NCBI GenBank assembly: GCA_022561975.1 | Contig: JADFQD010000020.1 | Location: 1-37,651 of the forward strand | Origin: Acidobacteriota bacterium | Lineage (GTDB): Bacteria; Acidobacteriota; Thermoanaerobaculia; Multivoradales; JAHEKO01 | Length of the DNA: 37,651 nucleotides | Reading direction: 5' to 3' | Shown: piece by piece, positions 31,378 through 37,651 of the stretch | Layout of the letters: each line of letters starts with the position of its first letter | How positions within the stretch are numbered: the stretch's first letter is position 1 | Notes under the pieces: generated by a model | What the model was told of the DNA's origin: nothing | Databases searched by the model: none | Seen by the model: only the letters and a program-made list of their open reading frames with translations | Position numbers and translations under genes: made by a program

Positions 31378-32007
31378 TCAGCTGGCAACAAAGAGTGAGG
31401 AGAAGTCGGGATCACTCCGCAACGAATCGAAGTCCTCATCGCGAGTCGCGACAACTCGATTTCGAGAGTCGGCCTCTATCGCTTTGCCCAGAAACTTGGC
31501 AGCCTTCGCGTGATCTCCCTGCGCCGCGTGAATTGCAGCCGCAAGGTAAGCGAAGCGCTGGTCTTTCGAGGCTCTACCGCTGCGTAAGCAAACTTGGAGC
31601 GCCCTGTCCAGCTCGCCGCGATTTCTCAAGAAGACCGCCTCCAGAAAAGGGTCCACAGTGGGCTCTTTGGTCGTCAAGCGGTCCTCGCAAACCATCAGAA
31701 AGCGGTGAGCCTGCTCAGCCAAGGACGACAAATCCGTCCGCCGCCGAACCTGCTCCAGCATCTTAGCGGCTTCACGCCATTTCTTCTGATAGGTCGCCTT
31801 GACCGCCCGTTCGAAGAGCTGAACGTTGGGATCATCCGCAAAGCTACGCGCCGCCACCATGTCGCGCGCCGCCACACCCACCTCGGCAAGTTTCGCCTCT
31901 ACCGTTTTGGAATCGGTCTTGAAGCGCTCGGCCAGCTCCGAGAGCTGCCGCTTCGACGCATAGCGCTTCAGGTAGGTAATCTCTGCGGGCTTCCATCGCT
32001 TCGCCAT
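31378..32007 (-). CDS. Unrecognised protein with N-terminal HTH/SANT-like and C-terminal TPR-like region
   Basis: A 209-aa cytoplasmic protein I cannot assign to a named family. The first 45 residues (KRWKPAEITYLKRYASKRQL ... AERFKTDSKTVEAKLAEVG) form a three-helix Myb/SANT-type helix-turn-helix pattern. The middle and C-terminal parts (about 62-190) are helical with TPR-like repeats (LFERAVKATYQKKWREAAKM, RFAYLAAAIHAAQGDHAKAA). It ends DPDFSSLFVAS. GGAG lies 8 nt before the ATG at 32007; an earlier TTG at 32019 is the alternative start and overlaps that site. It is 16 bp downstream of mglA and 14 bp upstream of glmU, so the placement suggests a link to MglA function or to cell-wall precursor supply. 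Confidence 0.75.
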   Translation of the reverse strand: MAKRWKPAEITYLKRYASKRQLSELAERFKTDSKTVEAKLAEVGVAARDMVAARSFADDPNVQLFERAVKATYQKKWREAAKMLEQVRRRTDLSSLAEQAHRFLMVCEDRLTTKEPTVDPFLEAVFLRNRGELDRALQVCLRSGRASKDQRFAYLAAAIHAAQGDHAKAAKFLGKAIEADSRNRVVATRDEDFDSLRSDPDFSSLFVAS

Positions 32008-32023
32008 GTCTTTCTCCAAGCAG

Positions 32024-32608
32024 CTAGCGCTTTCTCAACTCGACCAAGATCTGCTTGGCAACAGCCTTGAGCGTGTCGAAAACGCCGACGCCTTGCGGCG
32101 CGACCGCCTCAAACGTCGGCTCGCGCTTGTAATTGAGCATGCGGTACATCTCGTCCACGGGCATGGAGTTGGGGAGATCTCGCTTGTTGAACTGCAGCGC
32201 CGCGGGTACCTCCTTCAAATCGAAGCCGTGGTCGTGCAGGTTGGACTCCAGATTCCTAATCGATTCGACATTCGCCTCCATCCGCTCTCGCTGGCTGTCG
32301 GCCACGAAAATCACGCCGTCTACGCCCTTCAAGATCAGCTTGCGGCTGGCATCGTAGAAGACCTGACCGGGCACGGTGTAGAGATGGAAGCGCGTCGTGA
32401 AACCGCGAATCGACCCCAGGTCGAGCGGTAGGAAGTCGAAAAACAAGGTTCGATCAGCCTCCGTTGCCAGGGAGATCATCTTGCCTTTGCGCTCGGGAGC
32501 GGTCTTGTTGTAGATGTACTGGAGGTTGGTCGTCTTGCCGCCGAGCCCGGGTCCATAGTAGACGATCTTGCAGTTGATCTCTTTGGCTGCGTAGTTGATG
32601 AAGGTCAT
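32024..32608 (-). CDS. mglA: MglA-type Ras-like small GTPase
   Basis: MglA is the bacterial small GTPase that sets front-rear polarity for gliding or type-IV-pilus motility in Myxococcus and relatives. The 194-aa protein begins with the family's [20 protein letters not shown] and continues GKTTN (P-loop GPGLGGKTT at 19-27). Switch-region [20 protein letters not shown] and PGQVFYD follow, then NKRD for guanine specificity (about 140). PGQ replaces the DxxG of eukaryotic Ras, as in MglA. Its GAP MglB is encoded 24 bp upstream. No motility structural genes are in the window, so its output could be pili, gliding or polar localisation of other proteins. Confidence 0.93.
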   Translation of the reverse strand: MTFINYAAKEINCKIVYYGPGLGGKTTNLQYIYNKTAPERKGKMISLATEADRTLFFDFLPLDLGSIRGFTTRFHLYTVPGQVFYDASRKLILKGVDGVIFVADSQRERMEANVESIRNLESNLHDHGFDLKEVPAALQFNKRDLPNSMPVDEMYRMLNYKREPTFEAVAPQGVGVFDTLKAVAKQILVELRKR

Positions 32609-32632
32609 TGCTGAACTAATTCTGCCGCTCGG

Positions 32633-33112
32633 TCACTCACTGAAGAGCGCGTCGATGTCTTCGTCGGTGATTTCGGAGAACGGACTCGGCTCCGTGACGC
32701 CAACCTCGGGCTCGTTCCTCGCGTCCATCTCGTCGAAGACTTTCTTCAGCTCGACGCTCGCCCGCTTCACTCTCAGGCGAACCAGCCCCAGAGAGGAACG
32801 CTCGTCGAAAATCACCAGCAGAATCGCCCGCCGAGCGACAATCGAGATATGGATGTGATCGCGCTGCCCTTCGTGGAAGAGAACCGAAAACTCCCGTTCC
32901 CCGATGAGCTTTGCCAAGCCGTCGGTGGCCGCGACATTGCCAGCGGTCAACGAGGCCAATGAGGTCGCGTCGAAATTTTCGGTCTCACCGGCGGCCGCAA
33001 TGTTCTGGCCGTTCTTGTCGATCAAGAACACCACTTTGGCGTTGGCGTCGCGCTCGAGACGCTTGAGTGCGTCCTCGAGCCGCCGAAACTCTGCCTCAAA
33101 AACTTCTTGCAT
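32633..33112 (-). CDS. mglB: Roadblock/LC7-domain protein, MglB-type GTPase-activating protein
   Basis: MglB is the Roadblock/LC7-fold partner that acts as GTPase-activating and recycling factor for MglA. The 159-aa protein has the fold in residues about 5-120: EAEFRRLEDALKRLERDANA, VVFLIDKNGQNIAAAGE, TDGLAKLIGEREFSVLFHEG, and RAILLVIFDERSSLGLVRLR. An acidic tail (EPSPFSEITDEDIDALFSE) follows. I chose the ATG at 33112 because the fold begins there; the open frame to 33181 adds residues with no sign of coding. The ribosome site is weak. It is the first gene of the mglB-mglA-HTH/TPR-glmU-glmS-helicase unit. Confidence 0.92.
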   Translation of the reverse strand: MQEVFEAEFRRLEDALKRLERDANAKVVFLIDKNGQNIAAAGETENFDATSLASLTAGNVAATDGLAKLIGEREFSVLFHEGQRDHIHISIVARRAILLVIFDERSSLGLVRLRVKRASVELKKVFDEMDARNEPEVGVTEPSPFSEITDEDIDALFSE

Positions 33113-33166
33113 GATCGGTGTTTGGATGAACCTTACGCTGAGTGAACCGAAACAACGCCGCGAAAA

Positions 33167-33195
33167 AATATCACAACCCACGCAGGACGCTTCAA
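33167..33195 (-). promoter_or_regulatory. Possible promoter of the mglBA-glmUS operon
   Basis: On the minus strand TTGAAG (33195-33190) and GATATT (33172-33167) are 17 bp apart, within an AT-richer stretch rare in this GC-rich window. Transcription would begin near 33160, about 48 bp before the mglB ATG. The -10 is imperfect, so the call is moderate to weak. Confidence 0.38.
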
Positions 33196-33233
33196 GCGCT
33201 TGATGGTACGGTATTTGGCCTTATAGGAGAAGG

Positions 33234-34895
33234 ATGCGCGCGCTGGTACCCCCCCGATCCACCCCGGACCGAGACCATGACTTCGCCCGGCTCGGCGCCG
33301 AGTCTTGGGACCTTCTGGTGATCGGCGGTGGTATTACGGGGACGGCAGTGGCGCGCGATGCCGCGCTACGGGGTCTCAAGACCGCGTTGGTGGAGCAGGG
33401 AGACTTCGCCTTCGGCACCTCCAGCCGTTCCTCTCGACTGGTCCACGGAGGTCTGCGCTACTTGGCGAATTTCGACTTTTCGCTGGTGCGTGAGGGGCTG
33501 GTCGAGCGCCGGCGCCTCCTCGACTCCGCTCCGGGATTGGTGCGACCGGTGCGCTTCATCTACCCCGTCTACAAGGGCGACCCAGACAGACTGGGGAAGG
33601 TCCACCTGGGCGTTCGGCTCTACGACGCCCTCTCTCTCGGTCACGGCCTGGGGGGCACCAAGCGGCTCCTCCGCAAGCAGCTCTTGCACTCGATCCCGGG
33701 GCTTCGGCGCGACGGCCTTCAGGGCGCCGTATCGTATTTCGACGCCGCCACCCACGATACCCGGCTCACACTGGCCGTGGCGCGGTCCGCCCTACGGGCC
33801 GGTGCCGTGCTGGTGCCGCGCTGCCGCGCCCTCGGGCTTTCCGGAAACCAGGACCGAAACGGCGGCGCAAGAATTTGTGACCTCCTCAGCGACCAGAGCC
33901 AGCGGGGCGGCCAGGGCGACCGGGAAATCGAGGTCCGTGCCAAAGCGACTGTCCTATGCTGCGGCCCCTGGCAGACACTCTACCCACCCGCGACCGTCAA
34001 ACTTCGCACCGCGCGGGGTACTCACATCTCGATCAAAAACCGGCGTATCCCCCTGGACGGCTACATCGCCCTGCGCTCCCCTCGGGACGGACGGCTCGCT
34101 TTCGCCATGCCGATTGGTCAATACATCGTCTTCGGGACAACCGACGACGATGACCGTACCGAGCCCGGTCTGGTTCGACCGACCGCCCAGGACGCCGGCT
34201 ACCTGCTAGAACTCGCCAATCATGCCTTTCCGGCCGTAGACGTGACCCCCGAGGACGTTACCGGGATCTGGGCGGGTCTCAGGCCCCTGGTCGCGGAGGG
34301 CAGCGGGGAAGACGCCGACGCGCTGTCGCGGAGACACCTTGTGGTTCGAGGACCGCCGGGACTCTGGATCTTGACCGGCGGCAAGCTCACCACGCACCGG
34401 CGCATGGCCGAAGACCTCGTCGACGCGATTGTTCCGGCTCTGGCCGAACAGGGCGTGGAGGCCGGCCTGTGCGTGACCACCGAGGGCAAACTCCTCACCG
34501 GAGACCTCGAGGCCGGGCGGGTTCGGCTCGAGGCCTTGGGCCTGTCCCGTGGGGCTCTCGACTCGGCGTCGGGGCTCTACGGAAACAGCCTCGAAGAGCT
34601 GATCGAGTTTCTTCCGAAAGAGCCCACCGGCGACCCCGACGCACGTTTCCGGCGCGCCCAAATCGCGATGGCGGTCAAGCGGGAGTGGGCGCTCTCGCTC
34701 GACGACCTTCTGCTCAGACGCCTCGAGCCCGGGCCACTCGACCTGAAGCAATGTTGGCGCGAAGCTCCCGCTGCGGCTCGCGAACTGGGTTCGCACCTCG
34801 CCTGGAGCGATCGGGAGGTCACGCGAGCGGCCGCCGAACTGCGCGACGGCATCACCCGTGATCTCGGTGCCGCCGGAATTCCTCTCCCCACCTGA
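33234..34895 (+). CDS. glpD: Glycerol-3-phosphate dehydrogenase/oxidase (FAD-dependent)
   Basis: GlpD oxidises glycerol 3-phosphate to dihydroxyacetone phosphate at the inner membrane and feeds electrons to quinone. The 553-aa protein has the FAD-binding GxGxxG region DLLVIGGGITGTAVARDAAL, then LVEQGDFAFGTSSRSSRLVH with GGLRYL, PIGQYIVFGTTD, VTGIWAGLRPLV and the C-terminal GKLTTHRRMAEDLVD. A C-terminal GlpD-type domain follows to the end. AGGAG at 33225-33229 supports the ATG at 33234. It diverges from mglB with 121 bp between starts. With mqnE and ubiX nearby this fits a quinone-linked respiratory context, although no glycerol kinase or transporter gene is adjacent. Confidence 0.95.
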   Translation: MRALVPPRSTPDRDHDFARLGAESWDLLVIGGGITGTAVARDAALRGLKTALVEQGDFAFGTSSRSSRLVHGGLRYLANFDFSLVREGLVERRRLLDSAPGLVRPVRFIYPVYKGDPDRLGKVHLGVRLYDALSLGHGLGGTKRLLRKQLLHSIPGLRRDGLQGAVSYFDAATHDTRLTLAVARSALRAGAVLVPRCRALGLSGNQDRNGGARICDLLSDQSQRGGQGDREIEVRAKATVLCCGPWQTLYPPATVKLRTARGTHISIKNRRIPLDGYIALRSPRDGRLAFAMPIGQYIVFGTTDDDDRTEPGLVRPTAQDAGYLLELANHAFPAVDVTPEDVTGIWAGLRPLVAEGSGEDADALSRRHLVVRGPPGLWILTGGKLTTHRRMAEDLVDAIVPALAEQGVEAGLCVTTEGKLLTGDLEAGRVRLEALGLSRGALDSASGLYGNSLEELIEFLPKEPTGDPDARFRRAQIAMAVKREWALSLDDLLLRRLEPGPLDLKQCWREAPAAARELGSHLAWSDREVTRAAAELRDGITRDLGAAGIPLPT

Positions 34896-34920
34896 TCGAA
34901 CTGCAAAAAGGACTCTCTCG

Positions 34921-35406
34921 TTGGGCCGACTACTTCTTCTCTTCATTCTCGTTCCGATCGTCGAGCTTGCGCTCTTGATCGAAATCGGCACTCGCCTGGG
35001 CCTACCGGCCACCCTGGTGCTGATCGTTTCCACCGGCGCGCTCGGAGCCTACCTGGCCCGTCGCCAAGGTCTCGGCGTCCTCGCGAAGATCCGGTCCGAG
35101 ATCGGCGAGGGCCGGCTCCCAGCGGGCCAACTCGTCGATGGCGCGCTGATCATCATCGCGGGGGCGGTGCTCATGACGCCCGGCGTGCTTACCGACGCTT
35201 TGGGATTCCTTTGCCTGTTCCCGCCCGCCCGCAGACGCCTCAAGAGCTACTTGAGCCGCCGCTTCGAGCGCGCGGTCAAGAGCGGCAACATCAAGGTGTC
35301 GGCCGACTTCGGTGGCGGTTTTCAAAGGCCGTACACAAACGAAACCCGCGACGTCACGCCGCGGCCGGAGAGTCCCAAGGGACTCCCCGATCGCCACGAT
35401 TCCTGA
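34921..35406 (+). CDS. fxsA: FxsA-family membrane protein
   Basis: A 161-aa inner-membrane protein of the FxsA family (named for suppressing phage T7 exclusion by the F plasmid when overproduced; ordinary role unclear). Three or four hydrophobic stretches are seen: LLLLFILVPIVELALLIEIG at the start, ATLVLIVSTGALGAYLARRQG, and GALIIIAGAVLMTPGVLTDA, then the cytoplasmic FPPARRRLKSYLSRR motif and a disordered tail. I chose the TTG at 34921 since AAAAGGA lies 9 nt before it and the family starts at that helix; the longer open frame overlaps glpD. It starts 25 bp after the glpD stop. Confidence 0.9.
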   Translation: MGRLLLLFILVPIVELALLIEIGTRLGLPATLVLIVSTGALGAYLARRQGLGVLAKIRSEIGEGRLPAGQLVDGALIIIAGAVLMTPGVLTDALGFLCLFPPARRRLKSYLSRRFERAVKSGNIKVSADFGGGFQRPYTNETRDVTPRPESPKGLPDRHDS

Positions 35407-35443
35407 CCCGACCTCCGGCAGCGATTCCGCTCTCCGGCCGATT

Positions 35444-35478
35444 CGAGAGCCTAAATTTACTAAGGCTAGGCGCTCTCG
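35444..35478. terminator. Possible bidirectional terminator hairpin between fxsA and the NYN gene
   Basis: CGAGAGCCT at 35444-35452 pairs with AGGCGCTCTCG at 35468-35478, leaving a 2-nt bulge, around an AT-rich loop. The genes on both sides converge here, and the right arm covers the end of the NYN gene. No T-tract follows, so confidence is low. Confidence 0.3.
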
Positions 35479-36302
35479 CGTCCGTTTGTGCGCCCTTCTT
35501 TACGTTGGCTCGGGCGCTTGACCGGGCGCCGGCGCGATCGGCCGCCGCCGAGCAGCTCGCTGACCACATAGGTCCCAGCGCGCGAGTCCTTCTTGAGCAC
35601 GATCAGCTTGTTCTTCTCGGCATCCTCGAGCAGCTCGGAGAACGACGAGTAGCCATAGTAGCTCTCGCTGAACGACGGCCGTTTCCGCTGCATCGTCTGC
35701 TTGATCATCGAGCCCCAGAGAACATCCTTGTTCTCGCGCTGAAGCGCTTTGATCGAGTCCACCATGAGCGCAAACGCCTCGGCGTTCTTCTCCGGCACAC
35801 CGGCCACCGTCGAGAGTTTCTCTCCCTTCCGGCTGTCCCGGTAGATGTCCTCGTAGAAGAGAAACTCGTCACAGTTGTCGATCAGGAGATTGGCCGACGA
35901 GTTCTTGACTCCGACGCCGATTACGATCTTGTTGTTCTCTTTTAGCTTGGTCACGAGGGGCGTGAAATCACTGTCGCCCGTGAGCACGACGAAGGTGTCG
36001 ATGTGATCCTTGGCGTACGAGACGTCCATGGCGTCGACCACCATCTTGATGTCGGCCGAATTCTTGCCCGAATAGCGCCGTTTTGGGATATCGATCAGTT
36101 CGATGCCGGCCTCGTGAAACGCGCGCTTGAAGTCGCGATAGTTATCCCAATCGGCATAGGCCTTCTTCACGATGATCCTGCCCTTCTCGACCAATCGCTC
36201 GAGAACCAGGTTGATGTCGAACTTCTTGATGTCCGAGTCGCGCACTCCGAGCGCAATGTTTTCCAGATCGCAAAACAGAGCGATCCGCTTTTCGTCATTC
36301 AC
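35466..36302 (-). CDS. NYN-domain putative endoribonuclease with C-terminal LOTUS/OST-HTH domain
   Basis: A 278-aa protein combining a NYN (PIN-like, LabA/DUF88) nuclease domain with an OST-HTH/LOTUS RNA-binding domain. Numbered from the GTG at 36302, acidic catalytic-type residues are Asp12 (LFCDLENIALG), Asp84 (SADIKMVVDAMD) and Asp110/Asp112 (LTGDSDFTPL). The LOTUS part is about 170-245 (SIKALQRENKDVLWGSMIKQ ... YGYSSFSELLEDAEKNK), with a very basic Arg/Lys tail. AAGGA lies about 8 nt before the GTG; the open frame upstream adds about 48 residues without a ribosome site. Members are RNases or RNA-binding regulators in bacteria; the target is unknown. Confidence 0.88.
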   Translation of the reverse strand: MNDEKRIALFCDLENIALGVRDSDIKKFDINLVLERLVEKGRIIVKKAYADWDNYRDFKRAFHEAGIELIDIPKRRYSGKNSADIKMVVDAMDVSYAKDHIDTFVVLTGDSDFTPLVTKLKENNKIVIGVGVKNSSANLLIDNCDEFLFYEDIYRDSRKGEKLSTVAGVPEKNAEAFALMVDSIKALQRENKDVLWGSMIKQTMQRKRPSFSESYYGYSSFSELLEDAEKNKLIVLKKDSRAGTYVVSELLGGGRSRRRPVKRPSQRKEGRTNGRESA

Positions 36303-36394
36303 AGGTTGTTCCTTTTGTCGGTTCAATTCTTGGTAGCCAAGCTTTGGGGGTTCGAGGCCCGGCGCCGTCGTGTCTCCTGGCGACCTTGTCTTGG

Positions 36395-36435
36395 AAAAAG
36401 AGAGGAGAGCCAGGGCTCGAGAGCACTTGGGCTCT
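36395..36435 (-). terminator. Possible intrinsic terminator on the minus strand
   Basis: Reading the minus strand, AGAGCC (36435-36430) pairs with GGCTCT (36411-36406). This is followed after 6 nt by a T5 run (36399-36395). It lies about 40 bp after the stop codon of the short remnant at 36476, as if it once ended that gene. The stem is short and the loop long, so confidence is modest. Confidence 0.35.
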
Positions 36436-36475
36436 GAGCTTAACACTGTGTGAGCCGGCTGTCCCTCTATTCCTG

Positions 36476-36574
36476 CTATTCCTGCGCCGGCAAGCGCTCG
36501 GCAGCCGCCCGCATCCAGGCGGCAAAGCCCTGGGCGTCGCGACCCTCGATCAGCTCCCGGAGGCGGCCTCCTTT
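36476..36574 (-). pseudogene. Possible C-terminal remnant of an unidentified gene
   Basis: On the minus strand the frame reads GGRLRELIEGRDAQGFAAWM, then RAAAERLPAQE and a stop at 36476. The composition and amphipathic pattern look like the C-terminal helix of a real protein (a loose similarity to the tail of prephenate-dehydrogenase-like proteins, not firm). Upstream the frame enters a tandem 11-bp repeat and low-quality sequence with no recognisable domain. I read it as a decayed or truncated gene; a short genuine peptide cannot be ruled out. Confidence 0.3.
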
Positions 36575-36607
36575 CGGTGGATGGTCGGTGGATGGTCGGT
36601 GGATGGT
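36575..36607. repeat. Three-copy 11-bp tandem repeat
   Basis: CGGTGGATGGT occurs three times without interruption and a diverged fourth unit (CCGTGGATCGA) follows. It lies between the putative remnant and the ubiX gene. The perfect copies point to recent slippage. Confidence 0.85.
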
Positions 36608-36701
36608 CCGTGGATCGATCGTTACTCTAGCCTGCCTCTTTCGAGAGTCGCCCGACTTTTTGGGCGAGAGCACGATTGTGCTTGATACGATTCCGGACTC
36701 G
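36608..36701 (+). promoter_or_regulatory. Upstream region of ubiX with a small hairpin
   Basis: TCGCCC (36648-36653) and GGGCGA (36662-36667) pair around an 8-nt loop containing a T5 run. I see no convincing -35/-10 pair or ribosome site. The stretch may be the untranslated leader of ubiX; nothing else is visible in it. Confidence 0.25.
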
Positions 36702-37325
36702 ATGTCCGAAACCTTCGCCCTTTTGGTCAGTGGCGCATCCGGCATGAGCCTTCCCCAGGCGCTCCTCGGCGCCCTGGCCCGTCATCCGGATGTCGAGCGT
36801 GTCCACTTGGTCGTTTCGGCCGGCGCCAGCCAGGTCTTGAAGCACGAGCTCGCCCGGGACAAGACCGGCGCCGAGGATCTCATCGACGCCGCTGGTCTCG
36901 GTGAGAACGAGCGCGAGCGCATCACCGTCCATCGCGACAGCGAACTCGACGCAGCGATCGCCTCGGGTTCCTATCGGTTGTCGGGCACAGCCATCGTGCC
37001 TTGCAGTGCCGGCACTCTCGGGGCCCTGGCCACCGGCTCGGCGCGAACGCTGGTGCACCGTGTCGGAGCGGTCGCGCTCAAGGAACGCTGGCCTCTGGTC
37101 GTGGGGTTTCGCGAAACGCCGCTTTCGATCGTTCATCTCGAGAATCTGCGTCGTCTCGCCTACGCCGGCGCGGTCATCTTGCCGCCCATGCCCGCCTTCT
37201 ACATCGGGGATAGCTCGATGGATCGATTTCTCGCCCACTACAGCATGAGAGTCATGGATCGACTCGGCCTGGCAGCCGTCGATTCGGGGGATCTGCGCTG
37301 GCCGACCTCGGGGACACCATCTTGA
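36702..37325 (+). CDS. ubiX: UbiX-family flavin prenyltransferase
   Basis: UbiX attaches a dimethylallyl group to FMN, making the prenylated flavin that UbiD-type decarboxylases need. The 207-aa protein shows LLVSGASGMS (FMN loop, 8-17), LVVSAGASQVLKHEL, VPCSAGTLGALATGSARTLV, LKERWPLVVGFRETPLSIVH, and GAVILPPMPAFYIG, the full signature set. The ATG at 36702 fits the family N-terminus; there is no strong ribosome site. It is followed by a probable mqnE, so it may serve the decarboxylation step of futalosine-route menaquinone synthesis, but no ubiD-like gene is in view. The last codons and the stop are supplied by a REP-like hairpin. Confidence 0.93.
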   Translation: MSETFALLVSGASGMSLPQALLGALARHPDVERVHLVVSAGASQVLKHELARDKTGAEDLIDAAGLGENERERITVHRDSELDAAIASGSYRLSGTAIVPCSAGTLGALATGSARTLVHRVGAVALKERWPLVVGFRETPLSIVHLENLRRLAYAGAVILPPMPAFYIGDSSMDRFLAHYSMRVMDRLGLAAVDSGDLRWPTSGTPS

Positions 37326-37335
37326 TGGTGTCCCC
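37310..37335. repeat. REP-like palindrome, copy 1, overlapping the ubiX stop codon
   Basis: GGGGACACCATC (37310-37321) and GATGGTGTCCCC (37324-37335) are perfect 12-bp arms separated by TT. The ubiX TGA (37323-37325) lies in the centre. As RNA this gives a stable hairpin that may also serve as a terminator. Same core as copy 2. Confidence 0.8.
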
Positions 37336-37381
37336 TCTGCCTCCATGAGGGAAGATCCCCAGCTTCGAGAACCAGTTGGGA

Positions 37382-37406
37382 GGGGACACCAAGGAATGGT
37401 GTCCCC
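37382..37406. repeat. REP-like palindrome, copy 2
   Basis: GGGGACACCA (37382-37391) and TGGTGTCCCC (37397-37406) are perfect 10-bp arms around AGGAA. The core is identical to copy 1, 46 bp away. TGGTGTCCCCTC at the end of copy 1 also pairs perfectly with GAGGGGACACCA at the start of copy 2, so the pair resembles a BIME. REP doublets like this are typically spread by RAYT (Y1) transposases; none is in the window. Confidence 0.8.
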
Positions 37407-37447
37407 GATATACTCCTGACTCCGGTGCACGCCGGTTCCAAGACCCC

Positions 37448-37651
37448 ATGACGACCCTAAGAGCCGACCTTCGACCCGAGCGGTTTCCGAAACCGCTGCA
37501 AGAGCTTGCTGCCAAAGTACAGAGCGGCGAGAGGCTCGACGAGGCCGACGCCCTGCTTTGCTTTACGACGCCGGATGTGCTCCATCTCGGCCGGCTGGCG
37601 AACGCCGTACGGCGAGAACTCCACGGCGACATCGCGTTCTTCAACGTCAAC
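37448..37651 (+). CDS. mqnE: Aminofutalosine synthase-like radical SAM protein, N-terminal part
   Basis: The first 68 codons of a protein that runs off the right edge. It opens with a helical stretch (LQELAAKVQSGERLDEADAL), then CFTTPDVLHLGRLANAVRRE and LHGDIAFFNVN, the pattern just before the radical-SAM cysteine cluster in MqnE/MqnC/CofH-type enzymes. The order GERLDEADALL, LGRLANAVRRELHGD, FNVN is closest to MqnE, which makes aminofutalosine from chorismate-derived enolpyruvyl benzoate and S-adenosylmethionine. The Cys cluster itself lies outside the window, so MqnC or CofH remain possible. A TATACT at 37409-37414, directly after the REP pair, might be a -10, with no clear -35. Confidence 0.78.
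   Translation, partial: MTTLRADLRPERFPKPLQELAAKVQSGERLDEADALLCFTTPDVLHLGRLANAVRRELHGDIAFFNVN

Noticed and set aside
33200-33227. TTGATG-16 bp-TATAGG as a glpD promoter
   Set aside because: The -10 would overlap the AGGAG ribosome site and transcription would start at the ATG, so the Shine-Dalgarno would be lost; both cannot be true.
1-37651. CRISPR arrays, tRNA or rRNA genes, intact insertion sequences
   Set aside because: No regularly spaced direct repeats, cloverleaf-like segments, rRNA signatures or transposase motifs were seen on either strand.

Overview
The window reads as a chromosomal housekeeping segment from a high-GC Gram-negative bacterium. The outer-membrane machinery (BamD, a CpoB-like lipoprotein, TolQ/ExbD/TonB), the MglA/MglB pair, the receiver-kinase fusion and the gene neighbourhoods best fit Acidobacteriota, possibly the Thermoanaerobaculia. 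That assignment is an inference from gene content, not a database result. No rRNA, tRNA, CRISPR array, prophage or intact transposase gene was seen.

Layout. 1-2.5 kb (minus): a receiver-Ser/Thr kinase fusion followed by the start of accD. 2.6-8.1 kb (plus): yebC-ruvC, closed by a clear intrinsic terminator, then a promoter, a structured leader and a tolQ-exbD-exbD-tonB-TPR energy-transduction operon. A 184-bp near-complete palindrome sits between the second exbD and tonB. 8.1-9.7 kb (minus): ftsE-ftsX. 9.8-12.4 kb: a PgeF/YfiH-type protein, a small unknown gene on the opposite strand, an AmgK-like sugar kinase and tatA. 12.4-14.8 kb (minus): a LysM protein with a near-consensus promoter, a Fis-like regulator and a lytic transglycosylase.

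15.0-23.8 kb (minus) is one long co-directional run, mostly with overlaps or short gaps: GT87-type glycosyltransferase, truA, uppS, cdsA, rseP, a peroxiredoxin-fold protein with no cysteine, a membrane PASTA protein without a kinase, rpe, bamD and a cpoB-like gene. It joins lipid-carrier and phospholipid synthesis, envelope stress proteolysis and outer-membrane assembly. A GT2 glycosyltransferase and a GNAT acetyltransferase run divergently from it (23.9-25.9 kb, plus). 26-33.1 kb (minus) is an mglB-mglA-HTH/TPR-glmU-glmS-uvrD/pcrA run, linking a polarity GTPase to UDP-GlcNAc synthesis.

33.2-37.65 kb: glpD and fxsA (plus), a NYN-LOTUS putative RNase (minus), a roughly 400-bp gene-poor stretch with a triple 11-bp tandem repeat and a probable gene remnant, then a UbiX-family flavin prenyltransferase and the start of a probable mqnE, which suggests futalosine-route menaquinone synthesis. 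Two REP-like hairpins with the same arms lie between ubiX and mqnE, and the first supplies the ubiX stop codon.

Most genes are recognisable core functions. The strongest candidates for something undescribed are the palindromic element inside the tonB operon, the REP pair, the unknown HTH/TPR protein between mglA and glmU, the cysteine-free peroxiredoxin-like protein and the receiver-kinase-membrane-anchor fusion.
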